Shown here: positions 8,170-16,549 of the stretch, in pieces
How the letters are laid out: every line of letters begins with the position of its first letter
Numbering within the stretch: the first letter of the stretch is position 1
Origin: Sphingomonas cannabina
GTDB taxonomy: Bacteria > Pseudomonadota > Alphaproteobacteria > Sphingomonadales > Sphingomonadaceae
Length of the DNA: 64,000 nt
Assembly (NCBI RefSeq): GCF_021391395.1
Contig: NZ_CP090059.1
Coordinates: 1,287,001 to 1,351,000 of the forward strand
Reading direction: 5' to 3'
The notes under the pieces: generated by a model
Databases searched by the model: none
Told to the model about the DNA's origin: nothing
Seen by the model: the letters and a program-made list of their open reading frames with translations, nothing else
Position numbers and translations under genes: made by a program

Positions 8170-9725
8170 ATCGCTTTCTCCGTTCGCTGCCCGCGCTGCT
8201 GCTCGTGCTCGCCGCGCCCGCGCGCGCCGACGTACCCCCCGGCTTCGACGCATGGGTGGAGGCGCTCCGCCAGAAGACCGGCGCGCCGGGCATCGCCGTG
8301 GCGGTCGTCGAGAAGGGCAGGACCACGCTGGCGCGCGGCTGGGGCGTGCGCAGGCTCGGCGATCCGGCCAAGGTCGATGCCGACACGATCTTCCAGACCG
8401 GATCGACCGGCAAGGCCTTCACCGCGGCGGCGCTCGCGATCCTGGTCGACCGGGGCGCGATCAAATGGGACGACCGGGTGATCGACCACATGCCCTGGTT
8501 CCGCATGTACGATCCCTGGGTCACGCGCGAGATGACGATCCGCGACCTGCTCGTCCACCACAGCGGCCTCGGACTCGGCGCGGGCGACCTGCTGTTCGTG
8601 CCGCGCGGCAGCCTGTCGCGCAAGGAGACGGTGAGGCGGCTGGCCTTCATCAAGCCGGCGACCAGCTTCCGTTCCGGCTATGCCTATGACAATATCCTCT
8701 ACACCGTCGCCGGCCAGCTGATCGAGGAGGTCACCGGCAAGACCTGGGAAGAGTTCATGACCCAGGAGGTGCTGAAGCGCGGCGGCATGAACGCGGCGAC
8801 CGCCACCTACGAGGCGCGCTGGTCGACGCCCGACCGCGCCTTCCCGCATGCCCGGATCGGCGGCGCAGTGCGCGGCGACGGGCCCAATTCGGTGCTCGAC
8901 GAGCGCGAGGAGCTGGGCCGTGCCGGGATGCCTGCCGGCGGGCTGGCGCTCAGCGCCAACGATCTCGCGCAATGGCTCAGGATCCAGCTCGGCCATGGCG
9001 TCTTGCCCGGCGGCGGGCGGCTGTTCAGCGAGGCGCAGGCGGCCGAGATGTGGAAGGGCGTGACGATCCAGCCGATCGCGCCCTATCCCGGTGCGCTCGC
9101 GCCGCTCACGCCCAAGTTCAGCACCTATGCGCTGGGCTGGGAGGTCGAGGATTATCGCGGCGCGCGGATCATCTCGCACGGCGGCGGCGTGTTCGGGTCG
9201 ATCACGCACGTCATCCTGCTGCCCGACCAGGACGTGGGAATCGCGGTGGTGGTCAATTCCGAGGACATCGCCCTGCTGCGTGGCGTCGCGCACATGCTGG
9301 TCGACCATTATCTCGGCGTGTCCGACCAGGACTGGCCATCGCGTTTCGCGGCGTTCATGGAACAGCGCGTCGCCGGCGGGAAGGCCGCGCCGGCCAAGGT
9401 CGGCCCCTCGCTGCCGCTCGAGCGCTATGCGGGGACCTATCGCGATCCCTGGTACGGCGACGTGGCCGTCACCAGCGGTGCGGATGGCCTCCGCATCGAC
9501 TTCAGGACCACGCCACGCATGGCCGGCAGGCTGGTGCACTGGCAGTACGATACCTTCGTCACCCGGTTCGACGACAAGGCGATCGAGCCGGCCTATGTCA
9601 CCTTCGCGCTCGACGCGGAGGGCAAGGTCGCGCGGGTGTCGATGAAGGCGGAGAGCCCGATCGCCGACTTCAGCTACGACTATCAGGATCTCGACCTGCG
9701 TCCGGTGGCGGGGGCGGCCAAGTGA
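8166..9725 (+). CDS. Periplasmic serine hydrolase (beta-lactamase-related, DUF3471-type C-terminus)
   Basis: 519-residue exported hydrolase of the serine beta-lactamase/S12 fold. Signal peptide residues 1-21 (ends APARA), SxxK at S80-K83 (STGK), YxN at 174-176 (YDN) and the HGGG box in ISHGGGVFG. Residues after about 415 form a small lipocalin-like DUF3471-type domain (LERYAGTYRDPWYG). Unlike the first hydrolase of the cluster it has no membrane tail. Start overlaps the permease stop (ATGA), stop overlaps the dipeptidase start (GTGA). With the M19 dipeptidase it probably cleaves imported D-amino-acid peptides in the periplasm. Substrate not determined by sequence. Confidence 0.85.
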   Translation: MNRFLRSLPALLLVLAAPARADVPPGFDAWVEALRQKTGAPGIAVAVVEKGRTTLARGWGVRRLGDPAKVDADTIFQTGSTGKAFTAAALAILVDRGAIKWDDRVIDHMPWFRMYDPWVTREMTIRDLLVHHSGLGLGAGDLLFVPRGSLSRKETVRRLAFIKPATSFRSGYAYDNILYTVAGQLIEEVTGKTWEEFMTQEVLKRGGMNAATATYEARWSTPDRAFPHARIGGAVRGDGPNSVLDEREELGRAGMPAGGLALSANDLAQWLRIQLGHGVLPGGGRLFSEAQAAEMWKGVTIQPIAPYPGALAPLTPKFSTYALGWEVEDYRGARIISHGGGVFGSITHVILLPDQDVGIAVVVNSEDIALLRGVAHMLVDHYLGVSDQDWPSRFAAFMEQRVAGGKAAPAKVGPSLPLERYAGTYRDPWYGDVAVTSGADGLRIDFRTTPRMAGRLVHWQYDTFVTRFDDKAIEPAYVTFALDAEGKVARVSMKAESPIADFSYDYQDLDLRPVAGAAK

Positions 9726-10909
9726 GGCGCGCCACCCTCGCGGCGCTGCTGCTGCTCGGCGCCTGCGCCACCACCCCGCGGCCGGGCACGGACCCGCTGG
9801 CGCTCCACAAGAGCTTCCTCGTGCTCGACACGCATCTCGACACGCCGATGCATTTCGCGCGGCCGGGCTGGAGCTTCGGCGAGCGCCACGATCCCGCGAC
9901 CGATCTCGTGCAGGTCGATCTCAAGCGGATGGAGGACGGCGCGCTCGATGGCGGCTTCTTCGCCATCTATACCGACCAGGGGCCGCTCACCTCCGAAGGC
10001 TATGCCGCCGCGCTCGCCTTCGCGCGCGGACGGTCGGACCTGATCGACCGGACCATCGCCAGCTTCCCGGACCGCGTCGGCCCCGCGCTGACGGCCGCCG
10101 ACGCGAGGCGGCTGAATCGCGAAGGCCGCAAGATCGCCTTCAAGAGCATGGAGAACAGCTACCCGCTCGGCGAGGACCTCTCGCTGCTCGCCGAGTTCCG
10201 TCGCCGCGGCGTGCGGCTCGCCGGGCCGGTGCACGGCAAGAACAACCAGTTCGCCGATTCCGCCACCGACACCCCGCGATGGGGCGGCCTCAGCCCGCTC
10301 GGGCGGCGCTGGGTCGCGGAGATGAACCGGCTCGGCATGGTGATCGATGCGAGCCATGCCTCCGATGCCGCGTTCGACCAGATGCTCGAGCTGTCGAAGC
10401 GGCCGATCCTGCTGTCGCATTCCAGCGGCCGCTGGGCGTTCGACCATCCCCGCAATCTCGACGACGGCCGCATCCGCAAGCTGGCGGCCAAGGGCGGCGC
10501 GATCTGCGTCAGCACGATCTTCCTTTCCGACCTGAACCTCTCCGGCGAGCGTGGCGCGCTGTTCGCGCGCTACGAGCAGATCGCCACGCTCAGGCCGGAG
10601 GAGCAGGTCGCGCTCGCCCGCCGCTGGCGCGAGCTCGACCGGACGGCGCCGCTTTGGAACGCCGATTTCGAGCGCTACATGGCGATGGTGCTGCATGTCA
10701 TCGCGGTTGCCGGCGTCGACCATGTCTGCTTCGGCGCGGACTGGGACGGCGGCGGCGGCCTGCCGGGGATCGAGGACATCTCGGCCCTGCCGCGCGTCAC
10801 GGAGCGGTTGAAGCGCGCCGGCTATTCGGACGCAGATCTCGCGAAGATGTGGGGCGGGAACGTCCTGCGCATCCTCGAGCAACAGGGCGCCGACCTTAGC
10901 CGGCGGTGA
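9722..10909 (+). CDS. Membrane dipeptidase (M19, renal dipeptidase family), lipoprotein
   Basis: Zinc-dependent dipeptidase; family members hydrolyse L,D- and D,D-dipeptides. GTG start at 9722 gives a lipoprotein signal (lipobox LLGAC), so the enzyme is anchored on the periplasmic side. Metal and active-site residues of M19 are visible in order: HLD in DTHLDTPM, the bridging Glu in KSMENSYPLG, His in VIDASHAS, His in LLSHSSGR and the GADWDGGGG aspartate near the end. Length 395 residues is normal. GTGA overlap with the preceding gene shows it belongs to the operon and it is its last gene. Its activity fits breakdown of D-amino-acid dipeptides to feed the DgcN/DgcA branch. Confidence 0.9.
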   Translation: MRRATLAALLLLGACATTPRPGTDPLALHKSFLVLDTHLDTPMHFARPGWSFGERHDPATDLVQVDLKRMEDGALDGGFFAIYTDQGPLTSEGYAAALAFARGRSDLIDRTIASFPDRVGPALTAADARRLNREGRKIAFKSMENSYPLGEDLSLLAEFRRRGVRLAGPVHGKNNQFADSATDTPRWGGLSPLGRRWVAEMNRLGMVIDASHASDAAFDQMLELSKRPILLSHSSGRWAFDHPRNLDDGRIRKLAAKGGAICVSTIFLSDLNLSGERGALFARYEQIATLRPEEQVALARRWRELDRTAPLWNADFERYMAMVLHVIAVAGVDHVCFGADWDGGGGLPGIEDISALPRVTERLKRAGYSDADLAKMWGGNVLRILEQQGADLSRR

Positions 10910-10971
10910 CGCTCCGGATCGTCGCCTTGCCCTGAGCCAGATCGCGACACACCGCGGCCGTCCGCTCGTCG

Positions 10972-11355
10972 ATGGGGAAGCAGTATTCTGAGATTACATC
11001 GCTGAGAGCGATGCTAGAGCGTTCCGCGGGGCGTGCCCCGTTAGGGGCTCTCTCACTTCGCAAGCGCCCAACTCGCTTAGAGGCCGAGCTAGGCGAGATT
11101 GAAGAGCGCCCTCAGCACGTAGCTAACGTTGCTCTTGTGTTCGATGGGGAGCCGGTAAGAGGTTCCTTGGCGATCGAAGCAGATTTCGCCGGAAAGGCAT
11201 TGCAAGACTATAAAGAACTGATCGCCAAACATTTGGCCGCCGATAGCGGTCAAATGGCGGATCGTGGTCGGCTACCAGATCAAATTCACAAGCAAGCTCG
11301 CATGAATGTGACGGCGCTTGTGCACGGCTCTTTTGGTTCCGTTCTAGTGGTTTAG
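10972..11355 (+). CDS. Orphan hypothetical protein, low-GC
   Basis: 127-residue reading frame of unrecognised function. It opens with an amphipathic helix (SEITSLRAMLER) and a charged coiled-coil-like helix (RLEAELGEIEER), followed by a mixed alpha/beta stretch ending in ALVHGSFGSVLVV. Base composition is clearly lower in GC (about the mid-50s percent by eye) than both flanks, and codon choice differs (CTA, AGA, ATT, TTG are common). This suggests recent acquisition or a decaying remnant. The C-terminus stops abruptly after a beta strand, so truncation is possible. No mobile element is attached. There is no clear ribosome site before ATG 10972. Confidence 0.5.
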   Translation: MGKQYSEITSLRAMLERSAGRAPLGALSLRKRPTRLEAELGEIEERPQHVANVALVFDGEPVRGSLAIEADFAGKALQDYKELIAKHLAADSGQMADRGRLPDQIHKQARMNVTALVHGSFGSVLVV

Positions 11356-11488
11356 CCGCTCAGAGATCGGGGGCCAACCGCAACCCGATCAGCGCCACGA
11401 CCGGGAATGCATCCGGTTTACCCCCCAGCCCCTCGGAAGTCGTGCTCCGCGCTGTTGAGGCCACGCCGGGGGCATGGCCGATCCGGAA

Positions 11489-11513
11489 CTCTCTCCAATG
11501 CGAGAGGGGTTTT
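11489..11513 (+). terminator. Possible intrinsic terminator
   Basis: A 5-7 bp stem (CTCTC with GAGAG, flanked by wobble pairs) with a 6-base loop is followed by TTTT at 510-513. It would end transcription from the low-GC gene or the upstream operon, facing the convergent cupin gene. The stem is short and the U-tract is only four bases. The rest of 11356-11488 holds nothing recognisable. Confidence 0.35.
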
Positions 11514-11514
11514 C

Positions 11515-11931
11515 CTACTTCACCCGCTCGGCCAGCGGATAGCTGATGATCAGCACCAGCGGTTCGCTGCCCTGCTGGCGGATGCCCATCGTCTCGCCGG
11601 TGAAGAAATAGACCGCCTGCCCCGGCCCGACCTGTGCCTTGCGGTCGCCGGAGAAGGCTTCGCCGCGGCCGGAGACGACATAATAGACTTCGTCGTGGCT
11701 GAGCTTGTGCGCGCCGATCGCCGCGCCCGGATGCAGCGCGCGCTTGCGGAACTCCATGTTCCGGTCCGGCACCGCATCGCTGATCCGCCAGGCGGTGCTC
11801 ATGCCGATCTTCCCGTGCGGCGTCGGCTCGTCGCGCTTGACCGAGGTTTCGTCGACGACGGTCATCTGACCCTCCTGCGCGGCCGCCGTGGCGGGAAGGA
11901 GGCTCATCAGGAGAAGCAGGCTACCCCGCAT
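11515..11931 (-). CDS. Secreted small cupin-domain protein
   Basis: 138-residue protein with a signal peptide (residues 1-18, ends TAAAQ) and one cupin domain. The two cupin motifs are visible: HPGAAIGAHKLSHDEVYYVVSG and later GPGQAVYFFTGETMGI region. It overlaps the end of the pectate lyase gene by 11 bases and is the last gene of the minus-strand polysaccharide cluster. Small cupins near pectin genes can bind or isomerise uronate derivatives, but here the activity cannot be told from sequence. Periplasmic location is likely. Confidence 0.8.
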   Translation of the reverse strand: MRGSLLLLMSLLPATAAAQEGQMTVVDETSVKRDEPTPHGKIGMSTAWRISDAVPDRNMEFRKRALHPGAAIGAHKLSHDEVYYVVSGRGEAFSGDRKAQVGPGQAVYFFTGETMGIRQQGSEPLVLIISYPLAERVK

Positions 11932-13525
11932 GGCCGAGCTCCGCGATCAGCGTTTCCATGTTCTCGATATAAGCGCCCGTCGAGATGCCGATCGCCGGGT
12001 GCGGATCGATGTACGGCGAGGTGTCGGTGTCGTCGCCGACGCGGGTCGCGCCATAGTCGCCCGGCACCGGCGTCGGCGAGCCGTCACGGGTATAGCGATG
12101 GCTGGTGGTCTTGAGCTCGGTCGGCCACCAGCCCTCGGCATTGAGCGAGGCGACCAGCGCCTCCGCCGAGGGGCGCTTGCCGCCGAGGTTGCGATCCGAA
12201 TTCTTGCCGAGGTCGACGAGGAAATAGCGCGGCAGCGGCGCCCTGGTTCCGGCGCGGAGCGGTGAGTCCCTGGCGATCACGTCGCCGGGGATCGCTTTCA
12301 GCCGCTCATATTCGGCGCGCAGCTTCGGCACGTCGATGCTGCGGAAGGAGCTGTAGTGCTCGAGCGTGTGCTCGGGATTGCCGTCGACATAATATTCGCC
12401 GTTGACCACGTCGGAACCGCGGCGATGGACGAACAGCGGCTTGTTCGAGCCGATCTCGACGAAGGTCGGATAGGCCCTGCCGTTCTTGACGAGATTGTCG
12501 GGCAGCCGCACGGAATCGAGCCATGCCAGCGCCTCGGGCACACGTGCGAGGAATTTCGGATCGCCCGTCAGGCGATAGAATTCGAACAGCTGCTCGATAT
12601 TGGCCGCGGTGGTGTGGGTGACGAGCGCGGTCGGTTCGTAGGTGCGCGCGCCGGTCGGCTTCATGTCGAGCGTATACTGCAGCCCCCAGCCGGCCTGCGG
12701 CGCCGGCTGCTGCGCGGCGACGAACACGTCCATCGCGCGCCGGATCGCGTCTGGGATGCGCGGGTCGCCCAGCGTCTGCTGGTACATCAGCAGGAACTTG
12801 ATGTTCTCCGCCGCGACGTCGTCGTTGAAGGTGATGAAGCCGGTATAGTCGGGCTTGCCGTGATCGATGTACGGGCTCTTGGTCGCCGGATAGCGTTGCG
12901 GCCAACCGCCGTTCGGATACTGGCTCTCGAGGACGAAGCCCAGTGCCTTGTCGAGCGCCGGCTTGAGGTGCGGGTCGCGCTTCTCGAGGTAGAGCCTGAG
13001 CAGGAACTGCATCGACTCCGACGTTCCGGCGTCGTCGAAGGTGGCGTTGCCCCAGTCGTGCTGGAATTCCTCCAGCCGCCAGGCGTTCCTGCCGATCGTC
13101 GCGTACCAGCGCCTGGTCGAGTCCGGACCGCCATAGTCGATGAAATAATGCCAGCCGCCGCTCGGCAGCTGCCCTTCGATCAGCGCGTCCGCCGCCTTCA
13201 CCGCCGCCTGATAATAATAATCGTCGCCGGTCGCGTGATAAACGTCGAGGAACAAATGCCCCATCGTCGCGGTGCCGGGCGGCTGCACCCACACCATCGT
13301 CGGATAGGCCTCCATCTCCCCCCAGCGGCGCGAGAAGTCGGGCAGATAGGCCCAGACATAGCCGCCGTGGACCGATGCCTTGTCGACCATGAAGCGCGTC
13401 GCCCGCTTCATCGTGTCGAGCAGCTGCGCGCGGGGCGGAGCGGCGGAGCAGGCGACGGCGGGCACGGCTGCCATTATCGACCAGACGGTGCCGAGGCCGA
13501 GGATCAAAGCTGTGGCACGCCGCAT
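11921..13525 (-). CDS. Pectate lyase, PelA/Pel-15E (PL10) type
   Basis: 534-residue secreted polysaccharide lyase, expected to cleave polygalacturonate by beta-elimination. Signal peptide at residues 1-26. The (alpha/alpha)-barrel family signatures are visible as repeated glycine-tryptophan motifs, GQLPSGGWHYF, YPNGGWPQRYP and a TGFITFNDDV segment, as in family-10 pectate lyases. A long C-terminal extension after about residue 345 (YVDGNPEHTLEHYSS onward) ends at residue 534. It sits downstream of a TonB receptor gene with a hairpin between them, and overlaps the following cupin gene. It is the gene that most clearly points to pectin as the substrate of this cluster. Confidence 0.85.
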   Translation of the reverse strand: MRRATALILGLGTVWSIMAAVPAVACSAAPPRAQLLDTMKRATRFMVDKASVHGGYVWAYLPDFSRRWGEMEAYPTMVWVQPPGTATMGHLFLDVYHATGDDYYYQAAVKAADALIEGQLPSGGWHYFIDYGGPDSTRRWYATIGRNAWRLEEFQHDWGNATFDDAGTSESMQFLLRLYLEKRDPHLKPALDKALGFVLESQYPNGGWPQRYPATKSPYIDHGKPDYTGFITFNDDVAAENIKFLLMYQQTLGDPRIPDAIRRAMDVFVAAQQPAPQAGWGLQYTLDMKPTGARTYEPTALVTHTTAANIEQLFEFYRLTGDPKFLARVPEALAWLDSVRLPDNLVKNGRAYPTFVEIGSNKPLFVHRRGSDVVNGEYYVDGNPEHTLEHYSSFRSIDVPKLRAEYERLKAIPGDVIARDSPLRAGTRAPLPRYFLVDLGKNSDRNLGGKRPSAEALVASLNAEGWWPTELKTTSHRYTRDGSPTPVPGDYGATRVGDDTDTSPYIDPHPAIGISTGAYIENMETLIAELGHAG

Positions 13526-13548
13526 GCGATACTCCGAGACGGGAAAGG

Positions 13549-13578
13549 CCGGCGCAACCCTAGGGGATCGCGCCGGCA
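13549..13578 (-). other. Intercistronic hairpin between TonB receptor and pectate lyase genes
   Basis: Perfect 8-bp arms GCCGGCGC and GCGCCGGC enclose a loop that itself contains CCCTAGGG. No U-tract follows on the minus strand, so it looks more like an mRNA-stabilising or attenuating structure between two cistrons than a strong terminator. It would allow the receptor and lyase to be made at different levels. Confidence 0.4.
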
Positions 13579-13590
13579 GGTGAGGAGACG

Positions 13591-16497
13591 TCAGTAGTTG
13601 AAGCGCACGCCGACCAGGAACTCGCGGCCGGTGTGGTGATAGACCGACAGCAGGTTGCGCGAGTCGACATACTGGTCCTGATACTGGTCGGTGAGGTTGA
13701 CCCCCTCGAACGTCAGCTTGATCTGCTTGGTGACGTTGATCTGCACCGAGGCGTCGAGGTTGAACGTCTTGTTGGTGCCCTGGCTGTCGACGCCCTGGGT
13801 GCCGACCGCGTCGCTCATGTAGCCGCTGCGGTAGGCGCCGGAGACGCGGGCGCTGATCAGCTTGTCCTCGTAATAAAGGGTGGCGTTGGCCGAGTGGCGC
13901 GACAGGCCGGTCAGGTCGTCGATCTTCATCACCTGGCCCTGGGCGTTCAGATATTTGATGTTCGAGCTGACGTGCGTGTAGTTCAGCAGCACCCCGAAGT
14001 TGCCGAGGAAGCCCGGCAGGAAACGGAACGGCTGCTGGAAATTGATCTCATAGCCGCGCAGACGCCCGCCCGGCGTGTTGCGCGGCACGGAGAAGACCCA
14101 GTTGGTGAAGGCGGGATTGCAGGTCGCCGGATAGAGATTGCCGCATGCCGCGATCGCCAGGCTGTCGGGTAGGCCGAACGGGTTCTCGGAGAAGGCGCCC
14201 GACGACTGCACCGTCTGCACGAAGCTGTCGATGTCCTTCTGGAACAGCGCGACCGACAGCAGCGCCCCCGGCTGGTAATACCATTCGGCGGAGACGTCGT
14301 AGGTGGTGGCGCGGAACGGGTCGAGGTTGGGGTTGCCCGCCGACACCGTCCTGTTGGCGCCCGAGACGCCCACCGATGCCGAGGGCGGCAGGCTGCCCAG
14401 GTCCGGCCGCGCCATCACCCGCGCCGCGGCGAAGCGGAGCAGGAAGTCGCGGCTCGGCTCGATCACCAGGTTCATCGAGGGCAGCCAGTCCTCATAGGTG
14501 CGCGACGAGGTGATCGGCGTCGCCTGGCCGCCGAGGAACGAATAGCCCTGCGCGCGCTGGAAGGTCTGGACATAGCGCACGCCGCCGTTGCCGCGCAGAT
14601 TGAAGATGCCGAAGTCGTGGTTGAAGTTGAACTGGACGAAGCCGCCCTTGTCATGCTCCTCGACGCGGGTGTTGCCGGCGAGGCCCGGCTCGATGCCGAG
14701 GCGGAAGGCGCCGCCCCGAGCAGTCGGATCCTCCAGCCCGAAATAATCGCGCGCGGCGAAATAGTCGGGGGCGAAGAAGCTCTGGCCCTCGATCGACACG
14801 ACGTGGCCGAACTTGTCGAGCGTGTCGCCGGGCAGCGTGCAGCAGGCGAGGTTGGTGTCCTGCGCCGCCGTCGTGCCGTTGCTGCGGCGAAGGTCGATGC
14901 TGCGGAACTTGTACTCCTTGTAGGAGGCGCCCGCGTCGATCGAGAATTCGTCCGAGACCTTCCAGTTGAGGTTGAGCTGGGCGTTGTCGAACCGGTTCTT
15001 GACCCCCGCCGCGCGCAGGCGGAGCTGGCTCAGCACCCAGGCCTGCGGATTGTCGAGGTCGGCGGTGCCGAAGTCGAACACCGGATGCTTCCGGTCGGTA
15101 TAGTCGTAGCTATAGCCGTCGACGTTGAACTGGTCGAAGGTGACGGTGTTCTGGACCGGATTGTCGTGGTCCGACTGCGAATGGCCGGCGAGGAGGTTGA
15201 TCGACAGATTCTCGCCGAGCTGCTGATCGATCTTGACCGTGAGCTGCTTGAACTTGGTGTCGAGCCGGTCGAACCGGTTCTCGACGCGCAGGTCGACGTC
15301 GTTGAAGGTGCCGGCGATCAGCGCGCCGTTCTCGACCGTGGCGGCGGTGACGTCGACATCGGCGACGCCGCAATTGGTCGGCCGCGACGTTGCGGTGCAG
15401 GCGCCGGCGACGGAGAAGCCGTTGGCCTCGAGATAGCGCTCCTCGCGCGTGCCCTTGAACTGGGCATAGAGGCCGTCGACGGTGATCGTGGTGCTGTCGG
15501 TCGGCTTCCACTGCACCGATGCGGTGGCGCCGATGCGCTCCTGATCGGTGATGTAATAGTCGTAGCGCGGGAAGCGCGGGTGGAAGAGGTTGTTAGCCTC
15601 GATGCACTGCGGCGTGGTCGAGGGGCCGCTCGCGGTCGGATAGGCGCAGGTGGTGCCGAGATAGCTCTGGAAGCCCGGCGCGACGCCCGCGGTGTTGGTC
15701 GTCCAGCGCACCGTCGAATAGCCGCTCTCGACGATCTGGCGCTTGGTATAGGCGACCGAGGCGAGCACGCCGAAGGTCTCGTCGGCATTGCGCCACGAGA
15801 TCATGCCCGCGGCGCGCGGCGATACCTTCTCCGACAGGTCGTTGTATCCGGCCTGCGCGCCGCCGGCGATCGTCAGGCCCGCCTTGTAGTCGAACGGATG
15901 CGCGGTCTGCAGGTCGACGGTCGCGCCGAGCGAGCCCTCCTCGGTCACCGCATCGGCGGTCTTGCGGACGGTGATGCCGTTGAACAGGTCGGCGGCGAAC
16001 ACGTTGAAGTCGAACGCGCGGCCGCGATTGGTGCCGCCCGAGGCGTCCGAGCTGCCGGCGGTGGCCATCGCCTCCATGCCGTTGATGCGCACGCGCGTGA
16101 ACTGCGCGCCGAGGCCACGGACAGAGATCTGCCGGCCCTCGCCGCCGTCACGTGCCAGCGCGACGCCCGGGATGCGCTGGATGGACTCGGACAGGTTGAG
16201 GTCCGGGAACTTGCCGATGTCTTCGGCGAGGATCGAGTCGATCGCCGCCGCCGACTGGCGCTTCTCGTCGAGCGCGCGGGCGAGGCTGCCGCGGAAACCG
16301 GTGACAATGATGTCCTGGTTGGAGTCGGCGCCCTGATCCGGTGACGCCTGATCCTGCGGCACGGCGGTTGCTGCCGAAGTGTCGTTCGGTCCTGCCGCCT
16401 GGGCATGGGCTGCCGCCGAGAATGTCACCGCAAGCGCCAATGCCGCCACCGACGTGCCGCCGCGCATCCAATGCTTGAACTCAATCCCTTTGCTCAT
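13591..16497 (-). CDS. TonB-dependent receptor (carbohydrate type)
   Basis: 968-residue outer-membrane receptor, probably for oligogalacturonides or another plant polysaccharide released by the neighbouring lyase. Start ATG 16497 is chosen because it gives a clean signal peptide (ALALAVTFSAAAHAQ) and has a GGGAGAGAG ribosome site 4 bases upstream; an earlier in-frame ATG at 16641 would run through the preceding gene's tail. The plug carries the sphingomonad/xanthomonad signature DSILAEDIGKFPDLNLSES, then RIPGVALARDGGEGRQISVR; the barrel ends in a C-terminal VGVRFNY. The 52-base gap to the upstream DUF885 gene is unusually AT-rich and may hold an internal promoter. Confidence 0.92.
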   Translation of the reverse strand: MSKGIEFKHWMRGGTSVAALALAVTFSAAAHAQAAGPNDTSAATAVPQDQASPDQGADSNQDIIVTGFRGSLARALDEKRQSAAAIDSILAEDIGKFPDLNLSESIQRIPGVALARDGGEGRQISVRGLGAQFTRVRINGMEAMATAGSSDASGGTNRGRAFDFNVFAADLFNGITVRKTADAVTEEGSLGATVDLQTAHPFDYKAGLTIAGGAQAGYNDLSEKVSPRAAGMISWRNADETFGVLASVAYTKRQIVESGYSTVRWTTNTAGVAPGFQSYLGTTCAYPTASGPSTTPQCIEANNLFHPRFPRYDYYITDQERIGATASVQWKPTDSTTITVDGLYAQFKGTREERYLEANGFSVAGACTATSRPTNCGVADVDVTAATVENGALIAGTFNDVDLRVENRFDRLDTKFKQLTVKIDQQLGENLSINLLAGHSQSDHDNPVQNTVTFDQFNVDGYSYDYTDRKHPVFDFGTADLDNPQAWVLSQLRLRAAGVKNRFDNAQLNLNWKVSDEFSIDAGASYKEYKFRSIDLRRSNGTTAAQDTNLACCTLPGDTLDKFGHVVSIEGQSFFAPDYFAARDYFGLEDPTARGGAFRLGIEPGLAGNTRVEEHDKGGFVQFNFNHDFGIFNLRGNGGVRYVQTFQRAQGYSFLGGQATPITSSRTYEDWLPSMNLVIEPSRDFLLRFAAARVMARPDLGSLPPSASVGVSGANRTVSAGNPNLDPFRATTYDVSAEWYYQPGALLSVALFQKDIDSFVQTVQSSGAFSENPFGLPDSLAIAACGNLYPATCNPAFTNWVFSVPRNTPGGRLRGYEINFQQPFRFLPGFLGNFGVLLNYTHVSSNIKYLNAQGQVMKIDDLTGLSRHSANATLYYEDKLISARVSGAYRSGYMSDAVGTQGVDSQGTNKTFNLDASVQINVTKQIKLTFEGVNLTDQYQDQYVDSRNLLSVYHHTGREFLVGVRFNY

Positions 16498-16549
16498 ATC
16501 TCTCTCCCAGAATTTTCGTTTGTTTTGTGTTATTTGGTTATTGCGTGTC

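Noticed and set aside
10896..11010. Minus-strand fragment ending at TTA 10896-10898 that reads like a protein C-terminus
   Set aside because: Too short and unrecognised to call a gene; it overlaps the start of the plus-strand orphan gene. Mentioned only as a possible junction relic.
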